Shown here: one piece after another, positions 32,797-41,641 of the stretch
Numbering within the stretch: position 1 is the first letter of the stretch
Layout: each line of letters starts with the position of its first letter
From: Pseudomonas sp. URMO17WK12:I11
GTDB lineage: Bacteria > Pseudomonadota > Gammaproteobacteria > Pseudomonadales > Pseudomonadaceae
Length of the DNA: 64,000 nucleotides
Reading direction: 5' to 3'
NCBI RefSeq assembly: GCF_007677725.1
Contig: NZ_VEDF01000016.1
Coordinates: 1 to 64,000, forward strand
Position numbers and translations under genes: made by a program
The notes under the pieces: generated by a model
What the model was told of the DNA's origin: nothing
What the model saw: the letters and a program-made list of their open reading frames with translations, nothing else
Database searches by the model: none

Positions 32797-34139
32797 TCCG
32801 CTCGCTGCGCGTGCGCCTGATGCTCGCGGCCGCAGTGCTGGCGCTGTTGTTCATGCTGGCGTTGCTGCCGGCATTGCAGAAGACCTTCAGCCTGGCCCTG
32901 CAGGAGTCGATCGAACAGCGCCTTGCTTCAGACGTCACCACCTTGATATCGGCCGCGCGCATCGAGCATGGCCAGTTGCAGATGCCCGACCTGCTGCCCG
33001 ACGAGCGCTACAACCTGCCGTACACCGGGCTGCTCGGTTATATTTTCGACCGTGACGGCAATCTGGTCTGGCGCTCGCGCGCCACCGCCGACCGGCACAT
33101 CAATTACCGCCCGCGCTACGATGGGCGTGGCAACGAGTTCGCCCGCATTCGCCAGAACGATGGCGAAGAGTTCTTCGTCTACGACGTCGAGATCAAGCTG
33201 CTCGGCGGCAAGAGCGCGGCCTACAGTATCGTTGCGCTGCAGCCGGTCAGCGAGTACACCGCGACCCTCGACGGCCTGCGCGAAAAACTCTCGCTGGGCT
33301 TTGGCGCTGCCTTGCTCGCTTTGCTGGCGCTGCTGTGGGCTGGCTTGACCTGGGGCTTGCGCTCGTTGCGCCGGCTCAGCCATGAGCTGGACGAGGTCGA
33401 GGCCGGCGCCCGTGATGGCTTGAGCGGCGATCACCCGCGCGAGCTGTTGCGCCTGACCGGGTCGTTGAACCGCTTGCTGCGCAGCGAACGCGAACAGCGC
33501 CGGCGCTACCGCGATTCGCTGGATGACCTGGCGCACAGCCTGAAGACCCCGCTGGCGGTGCTGCAAGGGGTCGGCGAGAGCCTGCAGCAACGTGACGGTG
33601 AGCGCGAACAATCGCGGGTACTGCAAAGCCAGATCGAGCGCATGAGCCAGCAGATCGACTATCAATTGCAGCGCGCCAGCCTGCGCAAGAGCGGCCTGGT
33701 GCGCCACAGCGTGGCCTTGCTGCCGGTGCTGCAGAGCCTGTGCAGCACCTTGGCCAAGGTCTACCGCGACAAACAGGTCGAGGCCGTGCTGGAGGTGCCC
33801 GCCCAGGCTCATGTGCCGATGGAGCAGGGCGCGCTGCTGGAACTGCTCGGCAACCTGCTGGAAAACGCCTATCGCCTGAGCCTGGGCCAGGTGCGGGTGA
33901 GCCTGCAACACGCCCCTGGCTTGCTCACGGTGTGTGTCGAGGACGACGGCCCGGGTGTGCCAGCCGATCAACGCAAGCGCATTCTCGAGCGCGGCGAGCG
34001 CCTGGATCGTCAGCATCCTGGTCAGGGCATCGGCCTTGCGGTGGTCAAGGACATCGTCGACAGTTATGACGCCGCGCTGAGCCTGGACGATTCGGCGCTG
34101 GGCGGCGCCGCCTTCTGCATCACCTTCCACCTCGACTGA
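32793..34139 (+). CDS. phoQ: Sensor histidine kinase PhoQ
   Basis: A 448-residue kinase. TM1 is near residues 11-30, a PhoQ-type periplasmic sensor spans about 31-165, and TM2 is near 168-190. The H-box is DDLAHSLKTPLAVL, then NLLENAYR, and G-boxes EDDGPGVP and HPGQGIGLAVVKD. It senses divalent cations and envelope stress. It is coupled to phoP by a 4-base overlap. Confidence 0.93.
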   Translation: MIRSLRVRLMLAAAVLALLFMLALLPALQKTFSLALQESIEQRLASDVTTLISAARIEHGQLQMPDLLPDERYNLPYTGLLGYIFDRDGNLVWRSRATADRHINYRPRYDGRGNEFARIRQNDGEEFFVYDVEIKLLGGKSAAYSIVALQPVSEYTATLDGLREKLSLGFGAALLALLALLWAGLTWGLRSLRRLSHELDEVEAGARDGLSGDHPRELLRLTGSLNRLLRSEREQRRRYRDSLDDLAHSLKTPLAVLQGVGESLQQRDGEREQSRVLQSQIERMSQQIDYQLQRASLRKSGLVRHSVALLPVLQSLCSTLAKVYRDKQVEAVLEVPAQAHVPMEQGALLELLGNLLENAYRLSLGQVRVSLQHAPGLLTVCVEDDGPGVPADQRKRILERGERLDRQHPGQGIGLAVVKDIVDSYDAALSLDDSALGGAAFCITFHLD

Positions 34140-34152
34140 CCGGACCAGGTTG

Positions 34153-34207
34153 GGCGGATTCCCGCCATCGACGTTGTACATTTCCCGCCACCGGGCGGAA
34201 ATCCGCC
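34153..34207 (+). promoter_or_regulatory. Two DctD-like enhancer sites upstream of dctA
   Basis: GGCGGATTCCCGCC (34153-34166) and GGCGGAAATCCGCC (34194-34207) are 14-bp palindromes with centres 41 bases apart. The second is very close to the known DctD site core GCGGAAATCCGC. They lie about 80-135 bases upstream of a sigma-54 promoter, the usual enhancer distance. Confidence 0.75.
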
Positions 34208-34284
34208 ATGGTTTCTCAGGCAAATCGCCCCGTCATAGCGCACCGAGTCCAGGTAAATAAAGGCTTTGCACCCAAGATGGGCAC

Positions 34285-34303
34285 TTTGGCATCGCCTTTG
34301 CTA
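34285..34303 (+). promoter_or_regulatory. Sigma-54 promoter of dctA
   Basis: TTTGGCATCGCCTTTGCTA has the invariant GG (34288-34289) and GC (34300-34301) exactly 12 bases apart, matching the -24/-12 RpoN consensus TGGCAC-N5-TTGC at most positions. It is about 130 bases before dctA. Confidence 0.8.
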
Positions 34304-34434
34304 TCTGTCTTGGCAGAGGCCTGCCCAGGCAGCTCGAACACAACGACAAATCCCTCCAGGTGCAGGAGGGTTAGCGATTCAGGTGCCGCTACGCCCTAGA
34401 GAGGGTGAACCGGCACACTTGAGGAAATTTAGCC

Positions 34435-35757
34435 ATGACGACACGTCAGCCGCTGTACAAATCCCTGTATGTCCAGGTGTTGGTCGCCATCACCATCGGT
34501 ATCCTGCTCGGCCACTTCTATCCAGAGACCGGCGTCGCCCTCAAGCCGTTGGGCGATGGCTTCGTCAAACTGATCAAGATGGTCATCGCGCCCATCATCT
34601 TCTGTACCGTGGTCAGCGGCATCGCCGGCATGCAGAGCATGAAGTCGGTCGGCAAGACTGGCGGCTACGCGCTGCTGTATTTTGAAATCGTCTCCACCGT
34701 GGCCTTGATCATCGGCCTGATCGTGGTCAACGTGGTGCAGCCAGGCGCTGGCATGCACGTCGACGTCAGTACCCTGAACGCCAGCAGTGTCGCCGCCTAC
34801 GCGGCCGCCGGTGCGCAGCAGACCACCGTTGGCTTCCTGCTCAACATCATTCCCAACACCGTGGTCGGTGCCTTCGCCAACGGCGATATCCTGCAGGTGC
34901 TGATGTTCTCGGTGATCTTCGGCTTTGCCCTGCACCGCCTGGGCAGCTACGGCAAGCCCGTACTGGACCTGATCGATCGCTTCGCGCATGTCATGTTCAA
35001 CATCATCAACATGATCATGAAGCTTGCCCCGGTCGGTGCCTTCGGCGCCATGGCCTTCACCATCGGCCAATACGGCGTGGGTTCGCTGGTGCAGCTGGGC
35101 TACCTGATGGCTTGCTTCTACATCACCTGCCTGCTGTTCGTGCTGGTGGTGCTCGGCGGTATCTGCCGCGCCCACGGCTTCAGCGTGCTCAAGCTGATCC
35201 GCTACATCCGTGAAGAGCTGATGATCGTGCTGGGCACCTCGTCCTCGGAATCGGCCCTGCCACGCATGCTGGCCAAGATGGAACGCCTGGGTGCGAAGAA
35301 ATCGGTGGTGGGTCTGGTGATCCCGACCGGCTACTCGTTCAACCTCGACGGTACCTCGATCTACCTGACCATGGCGGCAGTGTTCATCGCCCAGGCCACC
35401 GACACGCACATGGACATCACCCACCAGATCACCCTGCTGCTGGTGCTGCTGGTGGCCTCCAAGGGTGCTGCAGGGGTCACCGGCTCCGGCTTCATCGTCC
35501 TCGCCGCGACCCTGTCGGCGGTTGGCCACCTGCCGGTTGCCGGTCTTGCGCTGATCCTCGGCATCGACCGCTTCATGTCCGAAGCCCGCGCCCTGACCAA
35601 CCTGGTCGGCAACGCCGTGGCCACCGTGGTCGTGGCCAAGTGGGTCAAGGAAATGGACAACGACAAGCTGGCCTCCGAGCTGGCCTCCGGTGGCGCGCCG
35701 CTGGAGCTGGCAGTGCCTACCGATGACCTGGGCGTGGCAGAAACCCCGGTGCGTTGA
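34435..35757 (+). CDS. dctA: C4-dicarboxylate transporter DctA
   Basis: A 440-residue sodium/proton dicarboxylate symporter of the DAACS family. Signatures are the SSSESALPRML hairpin, IPTGYSFNLDGTSIYLTMAA and GSGFIVLAATLSA with a reentrant loop, plus eight membrane helices. It imports succinate, fumarate and malate. Control by RpoN and DctBD is indicated by the upstream sites. A terminator follows the gene. Confidence 0.95.
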   Translation: MTTRQPLYKSLYVQVLVAITIGILLGHFYPETGVALKPLGDGFVKLIKMVIAPIIFCTVVSGIAGMQSMKSVGKTGGYALLYFEIVSTVALIIGLIVVNVVQPGAGMHVDVSTLNASSVAAYAAAGAQQTTVGFLLNIIPNTVVGAFANGDILQVLMFSVIFGFALHRLGSYGKPVLDLIDRFAHVMFNIINMIMKLAPVGAFGAMAFTIGQYGVGSLVQLGYLMACFYITCLLFVLVVLGGICRAHGFSVLKLIRYIREELMIVLGTSSSESALPRMLAKMERLGAKKSVVGLVIPTGYSFNLDGTSIYLTMAAVFIAQATDTHMDITHQITLLLVLLVASKGAAGVTGSGFIVLAATLSAVGHLPVAGLALILGIDRFMSEARALTNLVGNAVATVVVAKWVKEMDNDKLASELASGGAPLELAVPTDDLGVAETPVR

Positions 35758-35777
35758 TAGTCCTGTGCGGTAACGCG

Positions 35778-35803
35778 AAAGGCGACCCTCGGGTCGCCTT
35801 TTT
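35778..35803 (+). terminator. Intrinsic terminator after dctA
   Basis: AAAGGCGACCC and GGGTCGCCTTTTT form an 8-bp GC stem with a TC loop and flanking A/T runs, so it could also serve the convergent sprT gene. Confidence 0.88.
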
Positions 35804-35822
35804 AACGCCTGCGTTGCGCCAG

Positions 35823-36317
35823 TTACTCCACCCGCGTCTCGCCGCTGTACTGCAAAATCGCCCGGCACCGCCGGCACAGGTAGCGCCGCCCCTGGCGCAC
35901 CAGCTTGTGCCGCTGGGCAGTGAAGGCAAAATCGCTTTCCGGGCATGGGCAGCGGTAGATGTAACGGGTCACCGCGCGCCGCTGCACGGCATAGTTGTGG
36001 CAACGACTGGGCGGCAGTTCGTAGACCCCGCGCATGATCAGTTGCCACTCTTGGCCATGGGCCTGGATTCGCTCGCCGAACAGCTGATGGGCGACCAGGT
36101 GCGCCACCTCGTGCGCGACGGTCTGGCGCAGGAAATCGTCCTGGTTTTCACGGTACAGCTGCAGGTTGAAGCGCAGTAGATTCTGATGCAGGTGGGCGAC
36201 GCCAGCCTTCTGCCCGCGCAGCTTGAAACTGACTTCAGGGCGGGGAAAGGGGCGTTTGAAGAAGGCTTCAGCTTGCTGGTAACAGGTTTCGACGCGTTGT
36301 TTGAGCAGCTCGGGCAT
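35823..36317 (-). CDS. sprT: SprT-family zinc metalloprotease-like protein
   Basis: A 164-residue SprT protein. The HExxH zinc motif is H69-E70-H73 (TVAHEVAHLV), with a C-terminal zinc-ribbon (RCPCPES and CRRCRAIL). The ATG at 36317 (MPELLKQR) matches family starts; longer frames to 36344 or 36377 add residues with no family resemblance. AGGAG lies 12 bases upstream. The cellular substrate is not known; SPRTN relatives cut DNA-protein crosslinks. Confidence 0.9.
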   Translation of the reverse strand: MPELLKQRVETCYQQAEAFFKRPFPRPEVSFKLRGQKAGVAHLHQNLLRFNLQLYRENQDDFLRQTVAHEVAHLVAHQLFGERIQAHGQEWQLIMRGVYELPPSRCHNYAVQRRAVTRYIYRCPCPESDFAFTAQRHKLVRQGRRYLCRRCRAILQYSGETRVE

Positions 36318-36473
36318 GGCGGGATGGTTCTCCTGGCCGTTCATTATGCCGCAAGCATCACCGCGCTGCCGAGCCACCGGTCAGCGGGGCAGGGCTGCAC
36401 GCCCCACCTTCCATGCAGACCAAGGCCGCCTTGCGGCGGCCCAGCCCGATGCCCCATGTTGGCCACAACGGAT

Positions 36474-37073
36474 CTAGTTGGTGTACACGGGCCCCACGCC
36501 CAAACCCCAGATGATCACGGTTGCCGCCATGATTGCCACCAACACCACCAGACCCACCGCCAGCACCGAGCTTGAAAACAGAAAGCCCTCATCCGACGGA
36601 ATGTTCATGAAGGTCGGCAAGCCCACGTACAGCAGGTAAACGGTGTAACAGATCGCCGCGGTGCCCACCACCATGCCCAGCCACAGGTGCGGGTAGAGCG
36701 CGACCAGGCCAGCGATGAACAATGGCGTAGCGGTATAGGTGGCAAAGGCGATGCACTGGGCCATGGAGGGGTTGGCATCGTAGGTGCGCGCCATCCAGTG
36801 GATGAACGCACCCATGACCGCCACGCCGCCGAGCATCGCCAGATAAGACATGACGCTCATCCACAGCGCGCTTTCCAGGGTCAGCATCACCGCAGGCCGC
36901 TCACCGATCACCCAGCCGACCTGGGTTGTGCCGATGAACGCGGAAACCGCCGGGATGGCAGCCAGGATCAGCGTATGGGTCAGGTACATGTGGCTGATGC
37001 TTTCGTCCTCGCCACGGATTTCCCGCCATTCCTGGCCAGGATGGGTGAACAACCCCACAACGTGATGAATCAT
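36474..37073 (-). CDS. Yip1-family inner-membrane protein
   Basis: A 199-residue protein with five or so membrane segments and the Yip1 domain. It begins HHVVGLFTHPGQEWREIRGED, a conserved bacterial Yip1 start, and has ATYTATPLFIAGLVALYPHLWLG-type sequence later. Function in bacteria is unknown. It is monocistronic, divergent from ttcA. Confidence 0.82.
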   Translation of the reverse strand: MIHHVVGLFTHPGQEWREIRGEDESISHMYLTHTLILAAIPAVSAFIGTTQVGWVIGERPAVMLTLESALWMSVMSYLAMLGGVAVMGAFIHWMARTYDANPSMAQCIAFATYTATPLFIAGLVALYPHLWLGMVVGTAAICYTVYLLYVGLPTFMNIPSDEGFLFSSSVLAVGLVVLVAIMAATVIIWGLGVGPVYTN

Positions 37074-37331
37074 GCCGGTCGCTCCTATCGTTGCCGAACG
37101 CCCCTTGCTGAGGCGCTCGTGGCCCGAGGCCAGGACACCGACACCCGCGGTAATGTGGCCTTATGTCGCAGTATAGAAAGCACAGTTGCGCTCACAGCTC
37201 GGTTTTTAGAGCAAATCGCGCTGTCTTGCCGGTTGTTGATTCCCTCGAAGTCTTTATCGGAATCCCTACAGGCGGGCGCGGTTTGTGCGTAAAATAGCCC
37301 GCTTTTGTCACACCTCGCGGATCCAAGCGCT

Positions 37332-38156
37332 ATGGGCACCCTCTCGGTCAACCAGAACAAACTGCAAAAACGCCTGCGTCGCCTCGCCGGCGAAGCCATC
37401 ACCGACTACAACATGATCGAGGATGGCGACAAGGTCATGGTCTGCCTGTCTGGCGGCAAGGACAGCTACACCATGCTCGACGTTCTGTTGCACCTGCAGA
37501 AGGTGGCACCGATCTCGTTCCAGATCGTGGCAGTGAACATGGACCAGAAGCAGCCGGGCTTCCCCGAGCACGTGCTGCCGGCCTACCTCAAGGAGCTGGG
37601 GGTCGACTACCACATCGTCGAGAAGGACACCTACTCGGTGGTCAAGGAGCTGGTGCCCGAGGGCAAGACCACCTGCTCGCTGTGCTCGCGCCTGCGCCGC
37701 GGCACCTTGTACACCTTCGCCGATGAGATTGGCGCGACCAAGATGGCCCTGGGGCACCACCGCGATGACATCGTCGAAACCTTCTTCCTCAACATGTTCT
37801 TCAACGGCGCGCTCAAGGGCATGCCGCCGAAGCTGCGCGCCGACGATGGGCGCAACGTGGTGATCCGCCCGCTGGCCTACTGCAGCGAAAAGGACATCCA
37901 GGCCTACTCGGACATGAAGGGCTTCCCGATCATCCCGTGCAACCTGTGCGGCTCGCAGGAAAACCTGCAGCGCCAGGTGGTCAAGGACATGCTGGTGGAA
38001 TGGGAGCGCAAGCACCCAGGCCGTACCGAGAGCATTTTCCGCGCCCTGCAGAATGTGGCGCCTTCGCAGTTGGCCGACCGCAACCTGTTCGATTTCACCA
38101 GCTTGCAGATCGACCAGAACGCCACGCCACGCTTTCTCGACGTCTTGAATATCTGA
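37332..38156 (+). CDS. ttcA: tRNA 2-thiocytidine (C32) synthetase TtcA
   Basis: A 274-residue PP-loop ATPase that thiolates cytidine 32 of tRNAs using a [4Fe-4S] cluster. The PP-loop is SGGKDS (40-45), with cysteine pairs TCSLCSRLR and PCNLCGS. The ATG at 37332 gives the family N-terminus MGTLSVNQNKLQKRL; an upstream frame to 37305 is not supported. The glycosylase gene follows after 4 bases. Confidence 0.93.
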   Translation: MGTLSVNQNKLQKRLRRLAGEAITDYNMIEDGDKVMVCLSGGKDSYTMLDVLLHLQKVAPISFQIVAVNMDQKQPGFPEHVLPAYLKELGVDYHIVEKDTYSVVKELVPEGKTTCSLCSRLRRGTLYTFADEIGATKMALGHHRDDIVETFFLNMFFNGALKGMPPKLRADDGRNVVIRPLAYCSEKDIQAYSDMKGFPIIPCNLCGSQENLQRQVVKDMLVEWERKHPGRTESIFRALQNVAPSQLADRNLFDFTSLQIDQNATPRFLDVLNI

Positions 38157-38160
38157 GCCC

Positions 38161-38832
38161 ATGCGCGATTACCAATGGCTACATGAGTATTGCCTGAACC
38201 GTTTCGGTTCGGCCCAGGCCTTGGAAGCCTTCCTGCCGCAGCCGCGCACCCCTGCGCAGCTGCGCGACATCACCGACGACCGCTACCTGTCGACCTTGGC
38301 TCTGCGGGTGTTTCGCGCAGGCCTCAAGCACAGCCTGGTGGATGCCAAGTGGCCGGCCTTCGAGCAGGTGTTCTTTGGCTTCGACCCTGAAAAGGTGGTG
38401 CTGATGGGCGCCGAGCACCTGGAGCGGCTGATGCAGGACACGCGCATCATCCGCCACCTGGGCAAGCTCAAGAGTGTGCCGCGCAATGCGCAGATGATCC
38501 TCGACGTGGCCCAGCGCGAGGGCAGCTTCGGTGCTTTCATCGCCGACTGGCCGGTGACCGATATCGTCGGGCTGTGGAAATTCCTGGCCAAGCAGGGTAA
38601 CCAGCTAGGCGGCCTGTCGGCGCCCCGCTTTCTGCGCATGGTCGGCAAGGACACCTTCGTCCCGACGGACGACATGGCCGCCGCGCTGATCGCGCAAAAG
38701 GTCATCGACAAGCAGCCGACCAGCCAGCGTGACCTGGCCGTGGTGCAGCAGGTGTTCAATGAGTGGCACGCCCAAAGCGGACGACCGCTGTGTCAGTTGT
38801 CGGTGATGCTGGCGCACACCGTCAACCACTGA
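38161..38832 (+). CDS. DNA-3-methyladenine glycosylase I family protein
   Basis: A 223-residue Tag-like DNA repair protein. It has YLSTLALRVFRAGLKHSLVDAKWPAFEQVF near the N-terminus, typical of the Tag family, and RIIRHLGKLKSVPRNAQMIL. It lacks the classical Tag zinc cysteines, so it belongs to the divergent Tag-like branch, whose substrate is not well tested. It lies 4 bases after ttcA. Its 3' end overlaps the convergent DUF2069 gene by 11 bases. Confidence 0.82.
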   Translation: MRDYQWLHEYCLNRFGSAQALEAFLPQPRTPAQLRDITDDRYLSTLALRVFRAGLKHSLVDAKWPAFEQVFFGFDPEKVVLMGAEHLERLMQDTRIIRHLGKLKSVPRNAQMILDVAQREGSFGAFIADWPVTDIVGLWKFLAKQGNQLGGLSAPRFLRMVGKDTFVPTDDMAAALIAQKVIDKQPTSQRDLAVVQQVFNEWHAQSGRPLCQLSVMLAHTVNH

Positions 38833-39250
38833 CGTCGCAGCCGCCTTCGCCGGCCAGCCGGCGTTCATACTGAAAACGCCAGCGCACATACAGCAGCCCG
38901 GCCACGAACAGCCCTAGGCTCAGCGCCACCTCGATCCAGCCAAACAGCGCCCGTGCCGGGTCGAACGCAGCCAGCACGCCCTTGATGAAATAGATGTTCA
39001 CCACGAAACAGGCCCAGGCATGCGCCCGGGCACTGCCCATCAGCATGCCCGGCAGCACCAGCAACAGCGGCACCAGCTCGATGGCCAGGATCACCGACAC
39101 CCGCGCCCCGTGCAGATTGGCGAACCACAGGTTGTTGACCAGCAGCAGGGCCATCAGGCCGAACAGCGTGGCCAGGCTCAGGGCTCGGCTCAGGCGCACG
39201 CGCGGCGCCAGCCAGTGCAGCGCCGGCAAGGCCTTGGGCTTTTTAGCCAC
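38822..39250 (-). CDS. DUF2069 membrane protein
   Basis: A 142-residue protein with four membrane segments and the DUF2069 layout (LATLFGLMALLLVNNLWFA, then ELVPLLLVLPGMLMG). The start is GTG at 39250, because GGAG lies seven bases before it and no ATG is nearby. It overlaps the wrbA 3' end by 8 bases, so translational coupling is likely. Role unknown. Confidence 0.82.
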   Translation of the reverse strand: MAKKPKALPALHWLAPRVRLSRALSLATLFGLMALLLVNNLWFANLHGARVSVILAIELVPLLLVLPGMLMGSARAHAWACFVVNIYFIKGVLAAFDPARALFGWIEVALSLGLFVAGLLYVRWRFQYERRLAGEGGCDVSG

Positions 39251-39848
39251 GCGAGCTCTCCAGGGCCTTGGCGGTGCTCGCCAACCGCTGGCCGAGCGCG
39301 CGGCACAGGGCGATTTCGTGCTGGTCGAGCTCACGCTTGCCGTCGGCGCCGGCATGGTGGCTAGCACCGTACGGGGTGCCGCCGCCACGGGTTTCCAGCA
39401 GCGCCGACTCGCTGTAGGGCAGGCCCATCACCAGCATGCCGTGGTGCATCAACGGCAGCATCATCGACAGCAGGGTAGTCTCCTGGCCGCCGTGCAGGCT
39501 GGCGGTGGAGGTGAATACGCCAGCCGGCTTGCCGACCAGCTCGCCGCCCAGCCACAGGCTGCTGGTGCCATCGAGGAAATACTTGAGCGGCGCCGCCATG
39601 TTGCCGAAGCGGGTCGGGCTGCCCAGCACCAGCCCTGCGCAGTGACGCAGGTCGTCGAGGGTGGCGTACAGCGCGCCGCTGGCCGGGATGTCCGCAGCCA
39701 CCGCTTCGCATTCGGTGGAGATCGCCGGCACCGTGCGCAGGCGCGCTTCCATGCCGGCCAGCTCGATGCCCCGGGCGACATGCCGGGCCATCTCGCTGGT
39801 GGCGCCGTGACGGCTGTAGTACAGCACCAGGATATAAGGTGTGTTCAC
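39243..39848 (-). CDS. wrbA: NAD(P)H:quinone oxidoreductase WrbA
   Basis: A 201-residue flavodoxin-like FMN enzyme. FMN-loop YYSRHGATSEMA (10-21), GSPTRFGNMAAPLKYFLDGT and STASLHGGQETTLLSM are WrbA hallmarks. It performs two-electron quinone reduction. It overlaps the ArsC-like gene stop by 4 bases (ATGA) upstream and the DUF2069 start downstream, forming a tight arsC-wrbA-DUF2069 operon. Confidence 0.92.
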   Translation of the reverse strand: MNTPYILVLYYSRHGATSEMARHVARGIELAGMEARLRTVPAISTECEAVAADIPASGALYATLDDLRHCAGLVLGSPTRFGNMAAPLKYFLDGTSSLWLGGELVGKPAGVFTSTASLHGGQETTLLSMMLPLMHHGMLVMGLPYSESALLETRGGGTPYGASHHAGADGKRELDQHEIALCRALGQRLASTAKALESSRG

Positions 39849-40198
39849 GGCAGAATCTCCAGAACGTTCTCAGGTGGACGACCGATCACCGCCTTGTCAC
39901 CGGCGACCAGGATTGGCCGCTCGATCAGTATGGGGTGCTCGACCATCGCTTCGATCAATTGCGTCTCGCCGAGCGCCGGATCGCTCAGGCCGAGGGTTTT
40001 GTAAGCCTCTTCGCCGCTGCGCAGCAGCTGGCGTGCGCTGATACCCAGCTTGCCGAGCACGTCCGTGAGGGTCTTGGCGTCGGGCGGGGTTTCCAGGTAG
40101 CGCACGATGGTCGGTGCCAGGCCGCGTTGCTCGAGCAATTCCAGCGCCGCGCGGGATTTTGAGCAGCGCGGGTTATGATAGAGCGTCAAATCAGTCAT
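39845..40198 (-). CDS. arsC: ArsC-family glutaredoxin-type arsenate reductase
   Basis: A 117-residue ArsC protein. The redox cysteine C12 is in YHNPRCSKSR, and family arginines follow (near GRPPE, ILIERPIL). It could reduce arsenate with glutathione, but no arsB or arsR is adjacent, so an ArsC-like housekeeping role (YfgD-type) is equally possible. The ATG at 40198 overlaps nothing upstream; the longer frame to 40318 is rejected. Confidence 0.85.
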   Translation of the reverse strand: MTDLTLYHNPRCSKSRAALELLEQRGLAPTIVRYLETPPDAKTLTDVLGKLGISARQLLRSGEEAYKTLGLSDPALGETQLIEAMVEHPILIERPILVAGDKAVIGRPPENVLEILP

Positions 40199-40283
40199 GT
40201 CGGGTCGCATCCAGCTAGGTGTGACGGGTATTCTAACCGCAGCGACTGACCTATTTGCTGGTAACTTCAAGAAGGATTGACCC

Positions 40284-40742
40284 ATGGCAAGGCGTCTGGC
40301 AGCAGTACTGGCCATCACCGCGAGCCTGTTGCTCGCCGGTTGCGGTGCCGATTACGGCGTGGACCAAGAGGGCAACACGGTAAAGGCCGAGCAGCTCGAT
40401 GGCCATTGGCTGGTGCTCAATTACTGGGCCGAATGGTGCGGCCCGTGCCGCACCGAGGTGCCGGAACTGAACAAGGCTGCCAAGCAATGGGCTGCCGAGG
40501 GCATCAAGGTGGTCGGGGTGAATTTCGACGGCTTGCAAGGCGCGGACCTGAAGCAGGCGGCCGAGACCCTGGGCATCGAATTCACCGTCCTGGCCCAGGA
40601 CCCGGCCGAGCGCTACGACTTGCCGCGCAGCGAGGCGTTGCCGGTGACCTACCTCATCGACGACAAGGGCAAGGTGCGTGAGCAGTTGCTCGGCGAGCAA
40701 ACCCTTGAAGGCCTCCAGGCCAGGATCAAGGCGCTCCGCTGA
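40284..40742 (+). CDS. TlpA/ResA-like thioredoxin lipoprotein
   Basis: A 152-residue thioredoxin-fold protein. The lipobox LLAGC places the acylated cysteine at C20. The redox motif is WCGPC (C52, C55), and a cis-proline is in ALPVTYLID. It probably acts as a membrane-anchored periplasmic reductase. It is divergent from arsC. Confidence 0.9.
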   Translation: MARRLAAVLAITASLLLAGCGADYGVDQEGNTVKAEQLDGHWLVLNYWAEWCGPCRTEVPELNKAAKQWAAEGIKVVGVNFDGLQGADLKQAAETLGIEFTVLAQDPAERYDLPRSEALPVTYLIDDKGKVREQLLGEQTLEGLQARIKALR

Positions 40743-40771
40743 CGCGGAGCGTCAAGCTGCAGGCTTCGCCA

Positions 40772-41176
40772 CTAGCCCTCTTCGGGCCAGAAGCGCAGGG
40801 GTTTGCCTTCGGCGGGCCAGAAGCGGAGCTGGCCGATGGGCGAGACGTCCCAGCGTTGGACCGTTTCAAGCGCCTGCAAGAAGCGCTTTTCCTGCTCCAT
40901 CAGGGCAGGGGCGCAGAGCTTGCGGGTTTTGCCGACTTTGCCAAACGTCAGCTGCTCGCCGTCGAGCGTATACGGGGCGAACCAATGGTTGCAGCCGGCG
41001 TTGCCGTAAGCGCGGCCATCGCTGGCCAAGGTCAGGGTCAGGTGGCTGTAGTCCATCAACGGCCGTTCACCGATCCACTCCAGCACATAGCTGCGCTCCT
41101 GTTCGAGCTTCGATGGCTCGGCGGCGCAGCCAAGCAGGCCAGCGGCGATCAGCGCAGCGCTCAGCAGATGCTTCAC
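40772..41176 (-). CDS. META-domain lipoprotein
   Basis: A 134-residue HslJ/META-like protein with a lipobox LLGC (acylated C17). The META-type segment ASDGRAYGNAGCNHWFAPYTLDGEQLTFGKVGKTRKLC is clear. The start is GTG at 41176 (AGGAG eight bases upstream); it overlaps the preceding stop as GTGA. An outer-membrane stress or heat-shock role is known for some relatives. Confidence 0.82.
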   Translation of the reverse strand: MKHLLSAALIAAGLLGCAAEPSKLEQERSYVLEWIGERPLMDYSHLTLTLASDGRAYGNAGCNHWFAPYTLDGEQLTFGKVGKTRKLCAPALMEQEKRFLQALETVQRWDVSPIGQLRFWPAEGKPLRFWPEEG

Positions 41177-41610
41177 TCGGCACGCTCCTGGCAACGCGGG
41201 CACAGGTGCTTGTCAGCGCGGCTGGCCCAGCCCAGCTCGGCGATGCGTGCGCTGGCAGCCGGCTGGCGGGCGGCCTTGCCCAGCTTGGCATCGACGGCAA
41301 ATTCGAAGTCCAGCACCGCCTCGCAGGCGTCGCATTCGACTTTCCAGCTGAGGATCTCCAGCTCGTTGAACACCGGCCCGCTGGCCACGGCCACCCACTG
41401 GCCGCGTGGGTTGATCAAATGCCGTACGCTCTCCACGGTCAGGCGCATGGCCAGGTCCTTGCTGCCCTTGAGGGTCACGATCAGCACGTCGCCCTTGTGC
41501 ATCGAGCCACCGTTGCCAGTGACCTGGTAACGGCCCGGCACCAAGGCGCGGCATTCAATCAGGGTGTGTTGCGGGTTGAAAAGGGTGTAGCGGAAATCGT
41601 GCTCGACCAT
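41173..41610 (-). CDS. Conserved Pseudomonas protein with two CxxC pairs
   Basis: A 145-residue protein of unknown function. Two CxxC pairs, CDAC (near residue 94) and CPRC (near 140), could bind one zinc. The central part around GGSMHKGDVLIVTLKGSKDLAMRL resembles a small beta-barrel. It overlaps the META gene and follows ldhA by 31 bases, so it appears to be in a gacS-ldhA-linked operon. Confidence 0.7.
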   Translation of the reverse strand: MVEHDFRYTLFNPQHTLIECRALVPGRYQVTGNGGSMHKGDVLIVTLKGSKDLAMRLTVESVRHLINPRGQWVAVASGPVFNELEILSWKVECDACEAVLDFEFAVDAKLGKAARQPAASARIAELGWASRADKHLCPRCQERAE

Positions 41611-41641
41611 GGGTCCTCCAGAAATGCCGCGTATCCTAGCA

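Noticed and set aside
37230..37250. ANR/FNR-like box upstream of ttcA
   Set aside because: TTGAT-N4-TCGAA departs from the second half-site at two positions and no matching promoter was found.
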